From positions 124,001-188,000 of the forward strand of contig NZ_JAECRZ010000005.1 in NCBI RefSeq assembly GCF_016019955.1: a DNA stretch of 64,000 nucleotides. Reading direction: 5' to 3'. The position numbers were made by a program, and so were the translations under genes. The number at the start of each line of letters is the position of its first letter. The first letter of the stretch is position 1. The DNA comes from Thiosulfatihalobacter marinus. Lineage in GTDB: Bacteria > Pseudomonadota > Alphaproteobacteria > Rhodobacterales > Rhodobacteraceae. The notes under the pieces are model-generated. The model was not told the DNA's origin. It made no database searches and was given only the letters and a program-made list of their open reading frames with translations. Shown piece by piece: positions 8,779 through 16,964 of the stretch.

Positions 8779-9407
8779 TAGCGGGTGGTGATCGGCAGGG
8801 TGGTGCGGCGCTGTTCCCAGCCGATCCTGGCGAGTTCGGGGGTTGGCGAGGTTTCCCCGGGCCAGCCGACGCAAAGATAGGCCACGAGCGACCAGCCTGC
8901 CGGGGCGGCGAGATCGCGGGTGAGCCGGTCGGGGTCGAGGATCGAGACCCAGCCGACGCCCAGCCCGTGGGCGCGCGCGGCGAGCCAGAAATGCGTGATC
9001 GCGCCCACCACCGAATAGCGGCGGGTTTCGGGCATGGTGGCCGCGCCCAGCCCGGCGCCCTTGGGGGTGGTATCGTCGCAAAAGACGGCAAGCTGGATCG
9101 GGGCCTCGGCCATGCCGGAGAGTTTCAGCCCGGCATAGGTGGTGGCGCGGTCGCCGTCATAGCCGGCAAGGGCGCGGGCGTTGGCCGTCTGGTAGTTGTC
9201 CAGGGCCGCGGCGCGGGCCGTGTCGCTCTCGACGCGGATCACGCGCCAGGGTTCGGACAGGCCCACGGACGGGGCCAGCACAAAGGCGTCGAGGCACTTC
9301 GCCAGAAGTGCCTCGTTCACCGGGTCGGTGCGAAAGCGCCGCACATCGCGGCGCCATGCCATGAGCCGTGTCAGATCGTCCCGGAAGGCGTGCGAAAATT
9401 CGGTCAT
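8778..9407 (-). CDS. bluB: 5,6-dimethylbenzimidazole synthase
   Basis: A 209-residue flavin-destructase of the nitroreductase fold. BluB uses oxygen to break down reduced FMN and release dimethylbenzimidazole, the lower ligand of vitamin B12. Diagnostic are [15 protein letters not shown] near residue 16 (FMN binding), [18 protein letters not shown] (about residues 44-61) and the C-terminal [13 protein letters not shown]. These separate BluB from generic nitroreductases, although the assignment is by eye. It lies 17 bases upstream of the rpsP stop side and before rimM, an unusual place; no cobalamin riboswitch or other cob gene is visible nearby. Confidence 0.85.
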   Translation of the reverse strand: MTEFSHAFRDDLTRLMAWRRDVRRFRTDPVNEALLAKCLDAFVLAPSVGLSEPWRVIRVESDTARAAALDNYQTANARALAGYDGDRATTYAGLKLSGMAEAPIQLAVFCDDTTPKGAGLGAATMPETRRYSVVGAITHFWLAARAHGLGVGWVSILDPDRLTRDLAAPAGWSLVAYLCVGWPGETSPTPELARIGWEQRRTTLPITTR

Positions 9408-9424
9408 TCCGGGACGGGGCCTGA

Positions 9425-9793
9425 TTATTCTTCGGCCGGGGCTTCTTCGGCGGCTTCGGCGGCCTTGGCCGCTTTCTCTTCGGCGCGGGCCTTGGCTTTC
9501 TGGCCGGGCTCTGCCTTTTTGGGGTTGTTGCGCTCTGACTTGGTCAGGGCCCCGGAGGCTTCGAGGAAGCGGGCGACACGATCGGTGGGCTGGGCGCCCT
9601 GGCCGAGCCAGTATTGCACGCGTTCCATGTCCAGCTTGATGCGGTCTTCGCTGTCCTTGGGCAGGAGCGGGTTGTAGGTGCCCAGCTTCTCGATGAAGCG
9701 GCCATCGCGCGGCATACGGCTGTCCGCCGCGACGACGCGATAGAAGGGACGTTTTTTCGAGCCGCCGCGGGCGAGACGAATTTTCATGGCCAT
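9425..9793 (-). CDS. rpsP: 30S ribosomal protein S16
   Basis: A 122-residue S16, an assembly protein of the 30S body. The core is [38 protein letters not shown] and [20 protein letters not shown]. After about residue 85 comes a Lys/Ala/Glu-rich tail ending [12 protein letters not shown], an extension common in alphaproteobacteria. The start at 9793 (MAMKIR) has AGGAG nine bases upstream. It lies between the chorismate mutase gene (52-base gap) and bluB. Confidence 0.97.
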   Translation of the reverse strand: MAMKIRLARGGSKKRPFYRVVAADSRMPRDGRFIEKLGTYNPLLPKDSEDRIKLDMERVQYWLGQGAQPTDRVARFLEASGALTKSERNNPKKAEPGQKAKARAEEKAAKAAEAAEEAPAEE

Positions 9794-9845
9794 TGGTGTG
9801 TTCTCCTTTGAATGGCGTGTGTTTGGCGCGCGCTGGGCGCACGCC

Positions 9846-10142
9846 CTATGCTTGGTGTTTCTTGTGGTGCTGAATGACTTCGGCGATGATGAAGTTGAGG
9901 AACTTCTTGGCAAATTCGGGATCCAGATCGGCCCGTTTTGCCAGATCTTCAAGCCGCGCGATCTGGGCCGCTTCGCGGTTGGGATCGGACGGGGGAAGGT
10001 CGTGTTCGGCTTTCAGTTTCCCGACAGCCTGGGTGTGTTTGAACCGCTCGCCCAGCGTGTAGACGAGGATGGCATCGAGCCGGTCGATGCTTTCACGATG
10101 TTCCTTGAGCACCTCGGCGGCGCGGGTCACGGCGTCAGTCAA
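9846..10142 (-). CDS. Chorismate mutase (AroQ type)
   Basis: A 98-residue all-helical AroQ domain that converts chorismate to prephenate, the first committed step to phenylalanine and tyrosine. Signature parts are [42 protein letters not shown] and [15 protein letters not shown]. It would supply the prephenate dehydratase encoded at 31146. I chose TTG at 10140-10142, with AAAGG nine bases upstream; it overlaps the preceding GNAT stop by 8 bases. GTG at 10130 is an alternative. Its presence between two GNAT genes and rpsP is part of the expanded ribosomal cluster. Confidence 0.9.
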   Translation of the reverse strand: MTDAVTRAAEVLKEHRESIDRLDAILVYTLGERFKHTQAVGKLKAEHDLPPSDPNREAAQIARLEDLAKRADLDPEFAKKFLNFIIAEVIQHHKKHQA

Positions 10143-10740
10143 GGGCGTAACCTTTCGGTTTGAACATCGGGTTGGAATAGTGGCTGATCTCCATCTCGAT
10201 GGCGTCGCCGATCTGGCTGGAGCGCAGTTTCTGCGGGCTGGGGTGGCGGTAGACCACGTCGTTGCCGTCGACCGATGCGGCCTCGGGATCCTTGACCGCG
10301 CCAAGGCGTTCGGCCAGGCGGATCGAATCGAGGTTCTTCGGATCGAGATAGGAAACCGCACCTTCCCAGCCCAGTCGGTTATAGAAATACTTGCGCGCGG
10401 CGTGCGTGGCTTCGAGCGCGTAGCCATTGCCGGCAGCGACGGGCCAGATGATCCAGGCAAGTTCGGCCTCGGGCCATTGCGCGGGTTTCCAGCCGCCTGC
10501 CATGCCGTAGGTTTCGTCGGTTTCCTTGTCGTGAATCATCCACATGCCATAGCCGCGAATGTTCCAGTGGCCGATTTCAGCGGCGTAGAGCATCCAGGTT
10601 TCGTAAGGGTTCAGCGGCCCGCCCATGAAACGCGAGCGGTAGGAGGCAAAGGTCGCCTTGAAGGCGGAATAGTCCTCGGCCTCGGGGCCGCGCAGGACCA
10701 GGCGTTGGGTTTCGAGAATGGGGATGTTGCTTGTTGCCAT
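10135..10740 (-). CDS. GNAT N-acetyltransferase (RimJ/RimL-like), second copy
   Basis: A 201-residue acetyl-CoA dependent acetyltransferase. LETQRLVLRGPEAEDYSAF opens the fold, MWMIHDKETDETYGMAGG is the strand 3-4 region, WPVAAGNGYALEATHAARKYFY contains the acetyl-CoA loop, and LDSIRLAERLGAVKDPEA is the terminal strand pair, all typical of the RimJ/RimL branch. The substrate is unknown. It is a paralogue of the gene just upstream, and the two overlap by one base (TAATG). The C-terminal ~30 residues are an extension not seen in the partner. Confidence 0.85.
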   Translation of the reverse strand: MATSNIPILETQRLVLRGPEAEDYSAFKATFASYRSRFMGGPLNPYETWMLYAAEIGHWNIRGYGMWMIHDKETDETYGMAGGWKPAQWPEAELAWIIWPVAAGNGYALEATHAARKYFYNRLGWEGAVSYLDPKNLDSIRLAERLGAVKDPEAASVDGNDVVYRHPSPQKLRSSQIGDAIEMEISHYSNPMFKPKGYALD

Positions 10741-11291
10741 TACGCGTATGCCTCCATGCCGCCGTTGACCAAGGCGTCCGGGCCGAGGTGGCGCCAGATC
10801 TCGATCGTGCCGAATTCCGGGTCTTCGTAGTGTTTTTCGAACGTGGCGCCGAGCCGCCGGGCGACGGCCTTGGAGCCTTCGTTTTCTGGCGCGATCTGGG
10901 AAATCGCCGTGGTCCAGCCAAGCACATCATAGGCGTGTGCGCGTGACGCGATGGCGGCCTCTGTCGCAAAGCCTTTGCCCCATGCGTGGGGCATCAGTGT
11001 CCAGCCGATCTCGCGTTCCAGCCAGCCGTCAGGATACCAGAGCCCGACGCGGCCCAAGTATTGCCCGGTTTTCTTCTCTTCCAGCGCCCAGAAGCCAAAG
11101 CCGCGCAAGGCCCAGTGCCCGATGACCATCGCAATCGAGCGCCACGCGCGATGCGGCGGCATCGGGCCGCCGACAAACCGGGCGTCATCGCTGGCCAGAA
11201 ACGCCTTTTCGAAGGCGATATCGCCCTCGCAAAGTGCGCGCAGGATCAGCCGTTCGGTTTCCAGCGTGGGTATGGAGAAGGTGGTGGACAT
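10740..11291 (-). CDS. GNAT N-acetyltransferase (RimJ/RimL-like), first copy
   Basis: A 183-residue GNAT enzyme with the same layout as its neighbour: LETERLILRALCEGDIAFEK, FWALEEKKTGQYLGRVGLWYP, the acetyl-CoA loop MPHAWGKGFATEAAIASRAHAY and NEGSKAVARRLGATFEKHYE. It follows ffh by 6 bases and precedes the second copy with a one-base overlap, so the three are co-translated. Position next to ribosome and SRP genes makes ribosomal-protein or nascent-protein acetylation conceivable, but this is only inference. Confidence 0.87.
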   Translation of the reverse strand: MSTTFSIPTLETERLILRALCEGDIAFEKAFLASDDARFVGGPMPPHRAWRSIAMVIGHWALRGFGFWALEEKKTGQYLGRVGLWYPDGWLEREIGWTLMPHAWGKGFATEAAIASRAHAYDVLGWTTAISQIAPENEGSKAVARRLGATFEKHYEDPEFGTIEIWRHLGPDALVNGGMEAYA

Positions 11292-11297
11292 GAAGTC

Positions 11298-12818
11298 TTA
11301 CTTTTTCTTTCCAAAGCCGGAGAGACCGGGGGGCAAGCCGCCCATGCCGCCGCCAAGACCGGGCAGGCCACCGGGCAGACCGCCCTTGCCGCCAAGGGCC
11401 TTGGCCGCGGCTTCCATCTGTTTGGGGTCCATGCCCGCGGCCATTTCCTCGGGGCTGGGGCCGCCCTTGCCGAACATGCCGCCAAGCGCCTCCTTGAGCA
11501 TCTTGCCTTTGCCCATCTTGCCCATCTTTTTCATCATGTCCGACATCTGGCGCTGCATTTTCAGCAGCTTGTTGAGGTCGGACACCTCCATGCCAGAGCC
11601 TTTGGCGATGCGCTTTTTGCGGCTGGCCTGAAGGATCTGGGGATTGGCGCGTTCAAGCTTGGTCATGGACTGGATCATGGCGATCTGGCGCACGATCATC
11701 TTGTCGTCGAACCCTGCGTCCTGCACGTTCCTGGCCATTTTCGCCATGCCGGGCATCATGCCCATCACGCCTTCCATGCCGCCCATTTTCTGCATCTGTT
11801 CAAGCTGCATCTTCATGTCATTCATGTTGAAGCGGCCCTTCTGGAACCGCTTCATCATGCGCTCGGCCTGTTCGGCCTCGATGGTTTCCTGCGCCTTTTC
11901 CACAAGGGCGACGATGTCGCCCATGCCCAGGATGCGGCCGGCGATGCGGTCCGGCTCGAAGGTTTCGAGCGCGTCCATCTTTTCGCCCAGGCCGACAAAC
12001 TTGATCGGCTTGCCGGTCACGGCGCGCATGGAAAGCGCCGCGCCGCCGCGCCCGTCACCGTCCATCCGTGTCAGGACCACACCGGAGATGCCGATCTTGC
12101 CGTCAAATTCCTCGGCCACTTCGACGGCGACCTGACCGGTAAGGCCGTCCACGACGAGCAGCGTTTCGCGCGGATTGACCGCGTCGCGCACGTCTTCGAC
12201 CTCTTGCATGAGGGTTTCGTCGATCTGAAGGCGACCGGCGGTATCCAGCATGTAAACGTCATAGCCGCCCAGCGTGGCCTGTTGCCTGGCGCGTTTGGCG
12301 ATCTGAACGGCGTTTTCACCCGGCACGATGGGCAGGGTGTCAACGCCGATCTGCGCGCCCAGAACCTGCAACTGCTGCATGGCGGCGGGGCGGTAGATGT
12401 CAAGGCTGGCCATCAGCACGCGCTTGCCGGCCTTTTCGGTCAGACGTTTGGCAAGCTTGCCGGTGGTGGTGGTTTTACCCGAGCCTTGCAGACCCACCAT
12501 CAGGATCGGGGCGGGCGGATTGTCGATCTTGAGCTCGCCGGGTTCCTCGTTGTTGCCGGCAAGCACATGCCTGAGTTCGTCATGCACGATCTTGACGACC
12601 TGCTGGCCCGGCGTGACCGATTTGGTGACAGATTGTCCGGTGGCCTTTTCCTGGACCGCTTTGACAAAGTCGCGGGCGACAGGCAGCGATACGTCGGCCT
12701 CCAGCAGGGCGACGCGCACCTCGCGCAGGGCGGTTTTCACGTCGTCTTCGGACAGCGCACCCTGTTTGGTGAGGCGGTCGAAGACTCCGGACAGGCGTTC
12801 GCTTAGATTTTCAAACAT
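11298..12818 (-). CDS. ffh: Signal recognition particle protein Ffh
   Basis: A 506-residue SRP54-type GTPase that binds signal sequences on ribosomes and, with SRP RNA and FtsY, delivers membrane proteins to SecYEG. The N domain starts MFENLSERLSGVFDRLTKQG; the GTPase has GLQGSGKTTTTGKLAKRL (G1), DTAGRLQIDE (G3) and the VGLGEKMDALETFEPDR closing motif. The C-terminal M domain is methionine-rich (MKRFQKGRFNMNDMKMQLEQ onward) and ends in a Gly/Pro/Met-rich tail. The RNA partner lies in this window at 35640. A ribosome binding site AAGGAG precedes the ATG. Confidence 0.98.
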   Translation of the reverse strand: MFENLSERLSGVFDRLTKQGALSEDDVKTALREVRVALLEADVSLPVARDFVKAVQEKATGQSVTKSVTPGQQVVKIVHDELRHVLAGNNEEPGELKIDNPPAPILMVGLQGSGKTTTTGKLAKRLTEKAGKRVLMASLDIYRPAAMQQLQVLGAQIGVDTLPIVPGENAVQIAKRARQQATLGGYDVYMLDTAGRLQIDETLMQEVEDVRDAVNPRETLLVVDGLTGQVAVEVAEEFDGKIGISGVVLTRMDGDGRGGAALSMRAVTGKPIKFVGLGEKMDALETFEPDRIAGRILGMGDIVALVEKAQETIEAEQAERMMKRFQKGRFNMNDMKMQLEQMQKMGGMEGVMGMMPGMAKMARNVQDAGFDDKMIVRQIAMIQSMTKLERANPQILQASRKKRIAKGSGMEVSDLNKLLKMQRQMSDMMKKMGKMGKGKMLKEALGGMFGKGGPSPEEMAAGMDPKQMEAAAKALGGKGGLPGGLPGLGGGMGGLPPGLSGFGKKK

Positions 12819-12977
12819 CGCTCACCGGCTCCTTCTCACCGTTTCAATCTGGCCCGAACTTAAGCACGAACCGCTCAAACGCCAATGTCCCCCGTGGGCG
12901 CGACGCGCTGACGGGGGGCGATCCCGGCCACAAGGCCATGGGACCGGAAGCTTGACAGACTCCCGGAGTTGCGGGGC

Positions 12978-13005
12978 GGATAGTGGGTTGTGCGGATGGA
13001 GTCAA
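12978..13005 (-). promoter_or_regulatory. Candidate promoter for the ffh operon
   Basis: On the minus strand TTGACT (13000-13005) and CTATCC (12978-12983) are separated by 16 bases, about 160 bases before the ffh start. The -35 box overlaps the last codons of the neighbouring oxidoreductase gene. Confidence 0.4.
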
Positions 13006-14285
13006 GTGGCGCGGCGGCGCGCGCGCGGCTTTCGGCGCAGGGCGCGGACCGTGCTTTTGCCCAGATAGCCCAGCATGAGCACAAGCGCATTTCGCGACGC
13101 GCGCGGCGCGGGTTCCTGTCCGGCGGCCATCCGATCCATCTGCCAGACATAATATTCGACACGGGCCACCGTGTTGACCAGGTTGATCAGCCAGTTTTGC
13201 GCGTTGATCCCCCAGGATCCGCGGCCAAGGGTCAGGCCGTCTTCGCTGATGCCGATCCGCTCGGCCTGGCCCGAGATCAGCGCGGCGGCGCCATCGGGGT
13301 GGACGCAGATCGGGCGGGCAAGGCCGATCATGTCGATACCGTCTTCGGTCAGGGCCTGTTCCATCGCGGCGCGGCTGCGAAATCCGCCTGTGACCATCAG
13401 CGGAATGTCGACCTCGGCCCGGATCTCGCGTGCGTAGTCGAGGAAAAAGGCCTCGCGCGTGCGGGTGCTGTCGCGCTGGGGCGTGGCGGTTGCAAAGCTC
13501 ATTTCCTCGTAGGTGCCGCCGGAGATTTCCAGCAGGTCGATGCCGTCCTTCTGTAGCCAGCGCGCCACCTGTTTGCATTCGTCCAGCGTGAAGCCGCCTT
13601 TCTGGAAATCCGCCGAGTTGAGCTTGACCCCGATCGGGCAATCCGCGCCGACGGCGGTGCGGGTGGCGGCCACTACGGCGCGCAGGAAGCGGGCGCGGTT
13701 TTCCAGTGTGCCGCCCCATTCGTCGGTGCGCCGGTTGGTGATCGGCGACAGGAACTGGCTGATGAGATAGCCATGGGCGCCGTGGATCTGTACGCCGTCA
13801 AATCCGGCCTTGCGCAGGATGCGGGCGGTTTCGCCATAGCGGCGGATGGCGTCGTGGATATCGTCCGGTGTCATTTCGCGCGGTTTGCCGAACAGGCCGA
13901 GCATCCGCAGCTTTTCCGCCGAGGGCGAGAGCGGATGGGCATTGACCACCATTGGGCATTGGCGGCCCGGGTGGCTGATCTGGACCCAGGCCCGTGCGCT
14001 GCCGGAGCGGGCGGCATCGGCCCAGGCGGTCAGCCCGGCCAGGTCGCGTTCGTCTTCGACCACGACATTGCCCGGGCGTTCGAGATAGCGCCGGTCCACC
14101 ATGACATTGCCGGTCACTTGCAGCCCCAGCCCGCCGGCGGCCCAGCGGCGATAGAGCGTGATGTGGCGCTGTGTCGGGTTGTCGGATTTGTCGGCCATCG
14201 CTTCGGTCATGGCGCTTTTGCCCAGCCGGTTGGGCAGGGTGGTGCCGTTGGGCAGGGTGAGCGGCTGGCGCAGGGGTGTGGTCAT
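13002..14285 (-). CDS. NADH:flavin oxidoreductase, Old Yellow Enzyme family
   Basis: A 427-residue FMN-containing TIM-barrel enzyme that reduces activated C=C bonds with NAD(P)H. LPNGTTLPNRLGKSAMTEAM is the N-terminal flavin-binding strand, GFDGVQIHGAHGYLISQFLS carries the substrate-binding His, followed by NRRTDEWGGTLENRARF, and PLMVTGGFRSRAAMEQAL binds the FMN phosphate. The last ~50 residues form a non-barrel tail with a very basic end (RALRRKPRARRRAT), possibly a membrane or nucleic-acid contact. Physiological substrate unknown. Transcribed divergently from the prolyl-tRNA editing gene with 135 bases between. Confidence 0.9.
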   Translation of the reverse strand: MTTPLRQPLTLPNGTTLPNRLGKSAMTEAMADKSDNPTQRHITLYRRWAAGGLGLQVTGNVMVDRRYLERPGNVVVEDERDLAGLTAWADAARSGSARAWVQISHPGRQCPMVVNAHPLSPSAEKLRMLGLFGKPREMTPDDIHDAIRRYGETARILRKAGFDGVQIHGAHGYLISQFLSPITNRRTDEWGGTLENRARFLRAVVAATRTAVGADCPIGVKLNSADFQKGGFTLDECKQVARWLQKDGIDLLEISGGTYEEMSFATATPQRDSTRTREAFFLDYAREIRAEVDIPLMVTGGFRSRAAMEQALTEDGIDMIGLARPICVHPDGAAALISGQAERIGISEDGLTLGRGSWGINAQNWLINLVNTVARVEYYVWQMDRMAAGQEPAPRASRNALVLMLGYLGKSTVRALRRKPRARRRAT

Positions 14286-14420
14286 GCTGGGCTTTCGGTG
14301 ATTTGCTGAGAGGTTCGGGCGACCTTAGCATGGCGATTGACGGCGTGCGCGCAAAGAGTTGGGGCTTGTTGTCGGGTGCACGGACAGGCAGAAACCGGAG
14401 TATGGGAAAAGGAGGCGACC

Positions 14421-14954
14421 ATGGACGCTTCAAGTGCGTTTCAGGAGAATTTGCCGATCAGTTCGGACGCCTTGTTGCGCAGGCTGCGCGACTGGGGGTT
14501 GGGGTATGAGTTGCACGAGCATGTGCCGTTGCGCACGGTGCAGGAGGCCAAGGCTGTCGAGGCGGCGACGATCGTGCCGGGCGAAAGGGCGCTGCGCATC
14601 AAGAACCTGTATCTGCGGGACAAGAAGAAGCGCAACTATCTGGTCACGCTGGAACAGGACCGCGCGGTTGACCTGAAGGGGCTGGGCGCGCGTTTGGGCG
14701 TGGGCACGCTGAGTTTCGGCTCGCCGGAACGGTTGATGCAGGTGTTGGGGGTGCGGCCCGGCGCGGTGACGCCTTTGGCAATGATCACCGGTGCGGGAAA
14801 CGGTGTAAGGTTTTTTCTGGATGGCGCGGCCCGGGACGCGGAGCGGATTTATATGCATCCGCTTGTCAATGACCGTACGGTGGCGATGAGCCGGGCGGAT
14901 GTGATGACGTTTTTCGAACGGATCGGGGTGACGCCTGAGTGGCTGTTGATTTGA
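14421..14954 (+). CDS. Prolyl-tRNA editing protein (YbaK/ProX-like)
   Basis: A 177-residue YbaK/aa-tRNA deacylase domain, a stand-alone editing factor that hydrolyses mischarged Ala- or Cys-tRNA(Pro). ELHEHVPLRTVQEAKAVE, IKNLYLRDKKKRNYLVTLEQ, LSFGSPERLMQVLGVRPGAV and MITGAGNGVRFFLDGA are typical of the ProX/PrdX branch. The ATG at 14421 follows a strong AAAAGGAGG site; longer in-frame starts are less likely. No prolyl-tRNA synthetase is adjacent. Confidence 0.9.
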   Translation: MDASSAFQENLPISSDALLRRLRDWGLGYELHEHVPLRTVQEAKAVEAATIVPGERALRIKNLYLRDKKKRNYLVTLEQDRAVDLKGLGARLGVGTLSFGSPERLMQVLGVRPGAVTPLAMITGAGNGVRFFLDGAARDAERIYMHPLVNDRTVAMSRADVMTFFERIGVTPEWLLI

Positions 14955-15014
14955 GGGGGGCCAGCCCCCCACATGGAAAATCATGAGATTTTCCATGTTC
15001 CCCCCGGGATATTT
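14955..15014 (+). repeat. Composite palindromic module, copy 1
   Basis: Directly after the stop codon: GGGGGGCCAGCCCCCC (14955-14970), then a perfect 12-bp inverted repeat ACATGGAAAATC / GATTTTCCATGT with ATGA loop (14971-14998), then CCCCCCGGGATATTT (15000-15014). The first and last parts recur exactly at 45287-45320, where the middle inverted repeat is absent. Confidence 0.8.
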
Positions 15015-15031
15015 GGGGCCAAAAGAAGGAA

Positions 15032-15061
15032 GGGGCGCCCGGACGAGCGGGTGCCCCTTTT
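15032..15061 (+). terminator. Intrinsic terminator after the prolyl-tRNA editing gene
   Basis: A 10-bp GC-rich stem (15032-15041 with 15048-15057, one G-T pair), 6-base loop and TTTT tail. It ends 2 bases before the stop codon of the convergent DoxX gene. Confidence 0.75.
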
Positions 15062-15063
15062 GT

Positions 15064-15414
15064 TCAGGCGCGCAGCGGGGATTGGGCGCGATAGGCATAC
15101 AGCACATAGGCGGCCAGCAGCCCCAGGACGATGGCGGGCACCGCGGAGGGACCGAGGATCAGGAGATGGGCCAGCACGGCGCCTGTCATGGTGATGACCA
15201 TAAGCCCGGCGCCGATGAACTGGCGGCCCGGAACCCACAGCAGCACGACGCTGCCCAGTTCGATCAGGGCGGCCGCGTAGCGAAACCACTGGCCGATGCC
15301 GATGGTATCGAAGGCGGCGACCATCATGTCGTTGCCGGTCAGCTTGAAGAGGCTTGCCGCGCCGAAGGCGAGAGTCAGCAGGATCCTGGCGGCGAGAAGT
15401 GTGTATTTCTGCAT
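15064..15414 (-). CDS. DoxX family membrane protein
   Basis: A 116-residue protein with four likely membrane helices, starting MQKYTLLAARILLTLAFGAA. The pattern SLFKLTGNDMMVAAFDTIGIGQWFRYAAALIELGSVVLLWVPG fits the DoxX/DoxD family of small quinone-associated or redox-linked membrane proteins, whose exact role is unsettled. It follows the azoreductase gene by 17 bases in the same direction, so they are probably one operon under the divergent LysR regulator, which suggests a quinone or electrophile stress unit. Confidence 0.82.
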   Translation of the reverse strand: MQKYTLLAARILLTLAFGAASLFKLTGNDMMVAAFDTIGIGQWFRYAAALIELGSVVLLWVPGRQFIGAGLMVITMTGAVLAHLLILGPSAVPAIVLGLLAAYVLYAYRAQSPLRA

Positions 15415-15431
15415 TGATCTGTCCTTTCGGG

Positions 15432-15971
15432 TCAGGCGGCGAGAGCGGTGACGGCGTTGCCGTCCTTGTCGAGGATGGTCACGTCGGTGATACCGACAAA
15501 GCCAAGGATGAAGCGCAGATAGGACGAGGCGAAATCGAAATCCGAACCTAGCGGGGTGCCGCCGGTGGCGATGGTGATGATCGCCTTCTTGCCGTTCAGG
15601 AGGCCCTGGGGACCGGTTTCGGTGTAGTGAAAGGTCACGCCGGCGCGGCCGATCTGATCGATCCATGCCTTGAGGGAGGCGGGCAGCGCGAAATTGTACA
15701 TCGCGGTGCCGATCACGATCGTGTCGGCGGCCTGAAGCTCGGCGACGAGCGTGTCGGACAGGGCCAGGGCCGCGTTTTGGGCCGCTGTGCGGTTTTCCGG
15801 CGGTGTGAAGGTGGCGGAGGTGAACGTTTCGTCCAGAAAGGGCAGGCCGTCGGCGAGATCGCGGCGGATCACGGTGTCGGCGCCCTGTTCGGCGACGATG
15901 GCGGCGGAGGCCTTGCGCGAGGTTGAATCCGCGAAGCGGGCCGAAGCGTCGATATGCAGTAGGGTGGTCAT
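15432..15971 (-). CDS. azoR: FMN-dependent NADH-azoreductase
   Basis: A 179-residue flavodoxin-like enzyme that reduces quinones and azo compounds with NADH. LHIDASARFADSTSRKAS is the FMN phosphate loop, TAMYNFALPASLKAWIDQI is the conserved MYNF flavin-contact segment, and GPQGLLNGKKAIITIATGG is typical of AzoR. It is transcribed divergently from a LysR-type gene across a 111-base region with a perfect inverted repeat, the classical arrangement for LysR control of a quinone-response gene. Confidence 0.9.
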   Translation of the reverse strand: MTTLLHIDASARFADSTSRKASAAIVAEQGADTVIRRDLADGLPFLDETFTSATFTPPENRTAAQNAALALSDTLVAELQAADTIVIGTAMYNFALPASLKAWIDQIGRAGVTFHYTETGPQGLLNGKKAIITIATGGTPLGSDFDFASSYLRFILGFVGITDVTILDKDGNAVTALAA

Positions 15972-16019
15972 GACGGAAAATCCTGTTTGTGTGGCGTTGT
16001 CGTCATGGATGTGGGGCAT

Positions 16020-16071
16020 TGCAAATTCACACACAATGCGAAAAACTGCGCATATAGTGTTGGAATTTGCA
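16020..16071. promoter_or_regulatory. Inverted repeat, candidate LysR operator
   Basis: TGCAAATTC (16020-16028) and its exact complement GAATTTGCA (16063-16071) face each other across 34 bases between azoR and the LysR gene. A TATAGT box (16053-16058) lies between the arms. Two half-sites at this distance could bind a LysR tetramer. Confidence 0.55.
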
Positions 16072-16082
16072 CAGAGAGAGAC

Positions 16083-16964
16083 ATGGAGAACTGGGACGAG
16101 GTCCGGACGGCCTATCAGGTGGCGCGATTGGGAACGGTCAGCGGCGCGGCGGATGTGCTGGGGGTGCACCATGCCACGGTGATCCGTCATATCGATGCGC
16201 TGGAGGCGCAGCTGGGGGTCAAGCTGTTTCAGCGCCACGCACGTGGCTATACCGCCACCGAGGCCGGGCAGGATCTGATGCGCGTGGCGCAGGCGACGGA
16301 CGATCAGTTCGGCCAGCTGGAAGGGCGGATCAAGGGGCGCGGCGCCGAAGTATCGGGGGAGCTGGTGATCACGTCTCTGGGAGGATTCGCCGATCTGATC
16401 ACGCCGATCCTGGCCGATTTTCAGGTGGCGCATCCCGATCTGTTGGTGCGGTTTCTGACCGATGACCGTGTGTTCCGGCTTGAATATGGCGAGGCGCATG
16501 TGGCGATCCGTGCGGGCAACCACCCGGAGATGCAGGACAACGTGGCGCAGGAGCTGGTCGATCTGAAGATGGGTCTGTTCGCGAGCAAGGAGTATGTCGA
16601 ACGCCACGGGGCGCCGGAAACCGAGCAGGATCTGGTGCATCACCGGTTTGTCGGGCATGACAACGAAAACAGCCGAGCGCCGTTCTACGTGTGGCTCAAG
16701 GACAGGGTTCCGCGCGAAAACGTGGTGTTTCGCACTACGTCGGATCGGGCGGTGGTGGCCGCGATCCGGGGGGGAGTCGGGCTTGGGTTTACGGCGCTGA
16801 ATGCCGCCGGTGCCTTTCCCGAGTTGCAGATGGTGCTGCCGCCGCGCCCGGAGTGGTCTTCGCGCATCCGGCTGGTGACGCATGTGGATCTGCACCGCAC
16901 GGCCAAGGTGCAGGCGTTTTTGAAGTTCCTGAAGGAACGCGCACGGGAATGGCCGGGAACATGA
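16083..16964 (+). CDS. LysR-type transcriptional regulator
   Basis: A 293-residue LTTR. The N-terminal winged helix-turn-helix reads ENWDEVRTAYQVARLGTVSG then AADVLGVHHATVIRHIDALE, and the rest is the two-lobe effector domain. The unusual VHHATVIRHI recognition helix resembles the branch of single-gene quinone or toxicant responders. The ATG at 16083 is preferred over an upstream one because the HTH starts here and AGAGAGA precedes it. It probably regulates azoR-doxX divergently and itself; the DMT exporter gene overlaps its end. Confidence 0.92.
   Translation: MENWDEVRTAYQVARLGTVSGAADVLGVHHATVIRHIDALEAQLGVKLFQRHARGYTATEAGQDLMRVAQATDDQFGQLEGRIKGRGAEVSGELVITSLGGFADLITPILADFQVAHPDLLVRFLTDDRVFRLEYGEAHVAIRAGNHPEMQDNVAQELVDLKMGLFASKEYVERHGAPETEQDLVHHRFVGHDNENSRAPFYVWLKDRVPRENVVFRTTSDRAVVAAIRGGVGLGFTALNAAGAFPELQMVLPPRPEWSSRIRLVTHVDLHRTAKVQAFLKFLKERAREWPGT

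Noticed and set aside
9408-9424. Cobalamin riboswitch near bluB
   Set aside because: The gap to rpsP is only 17 bases; no B12-box-like sequence seen in the leader.
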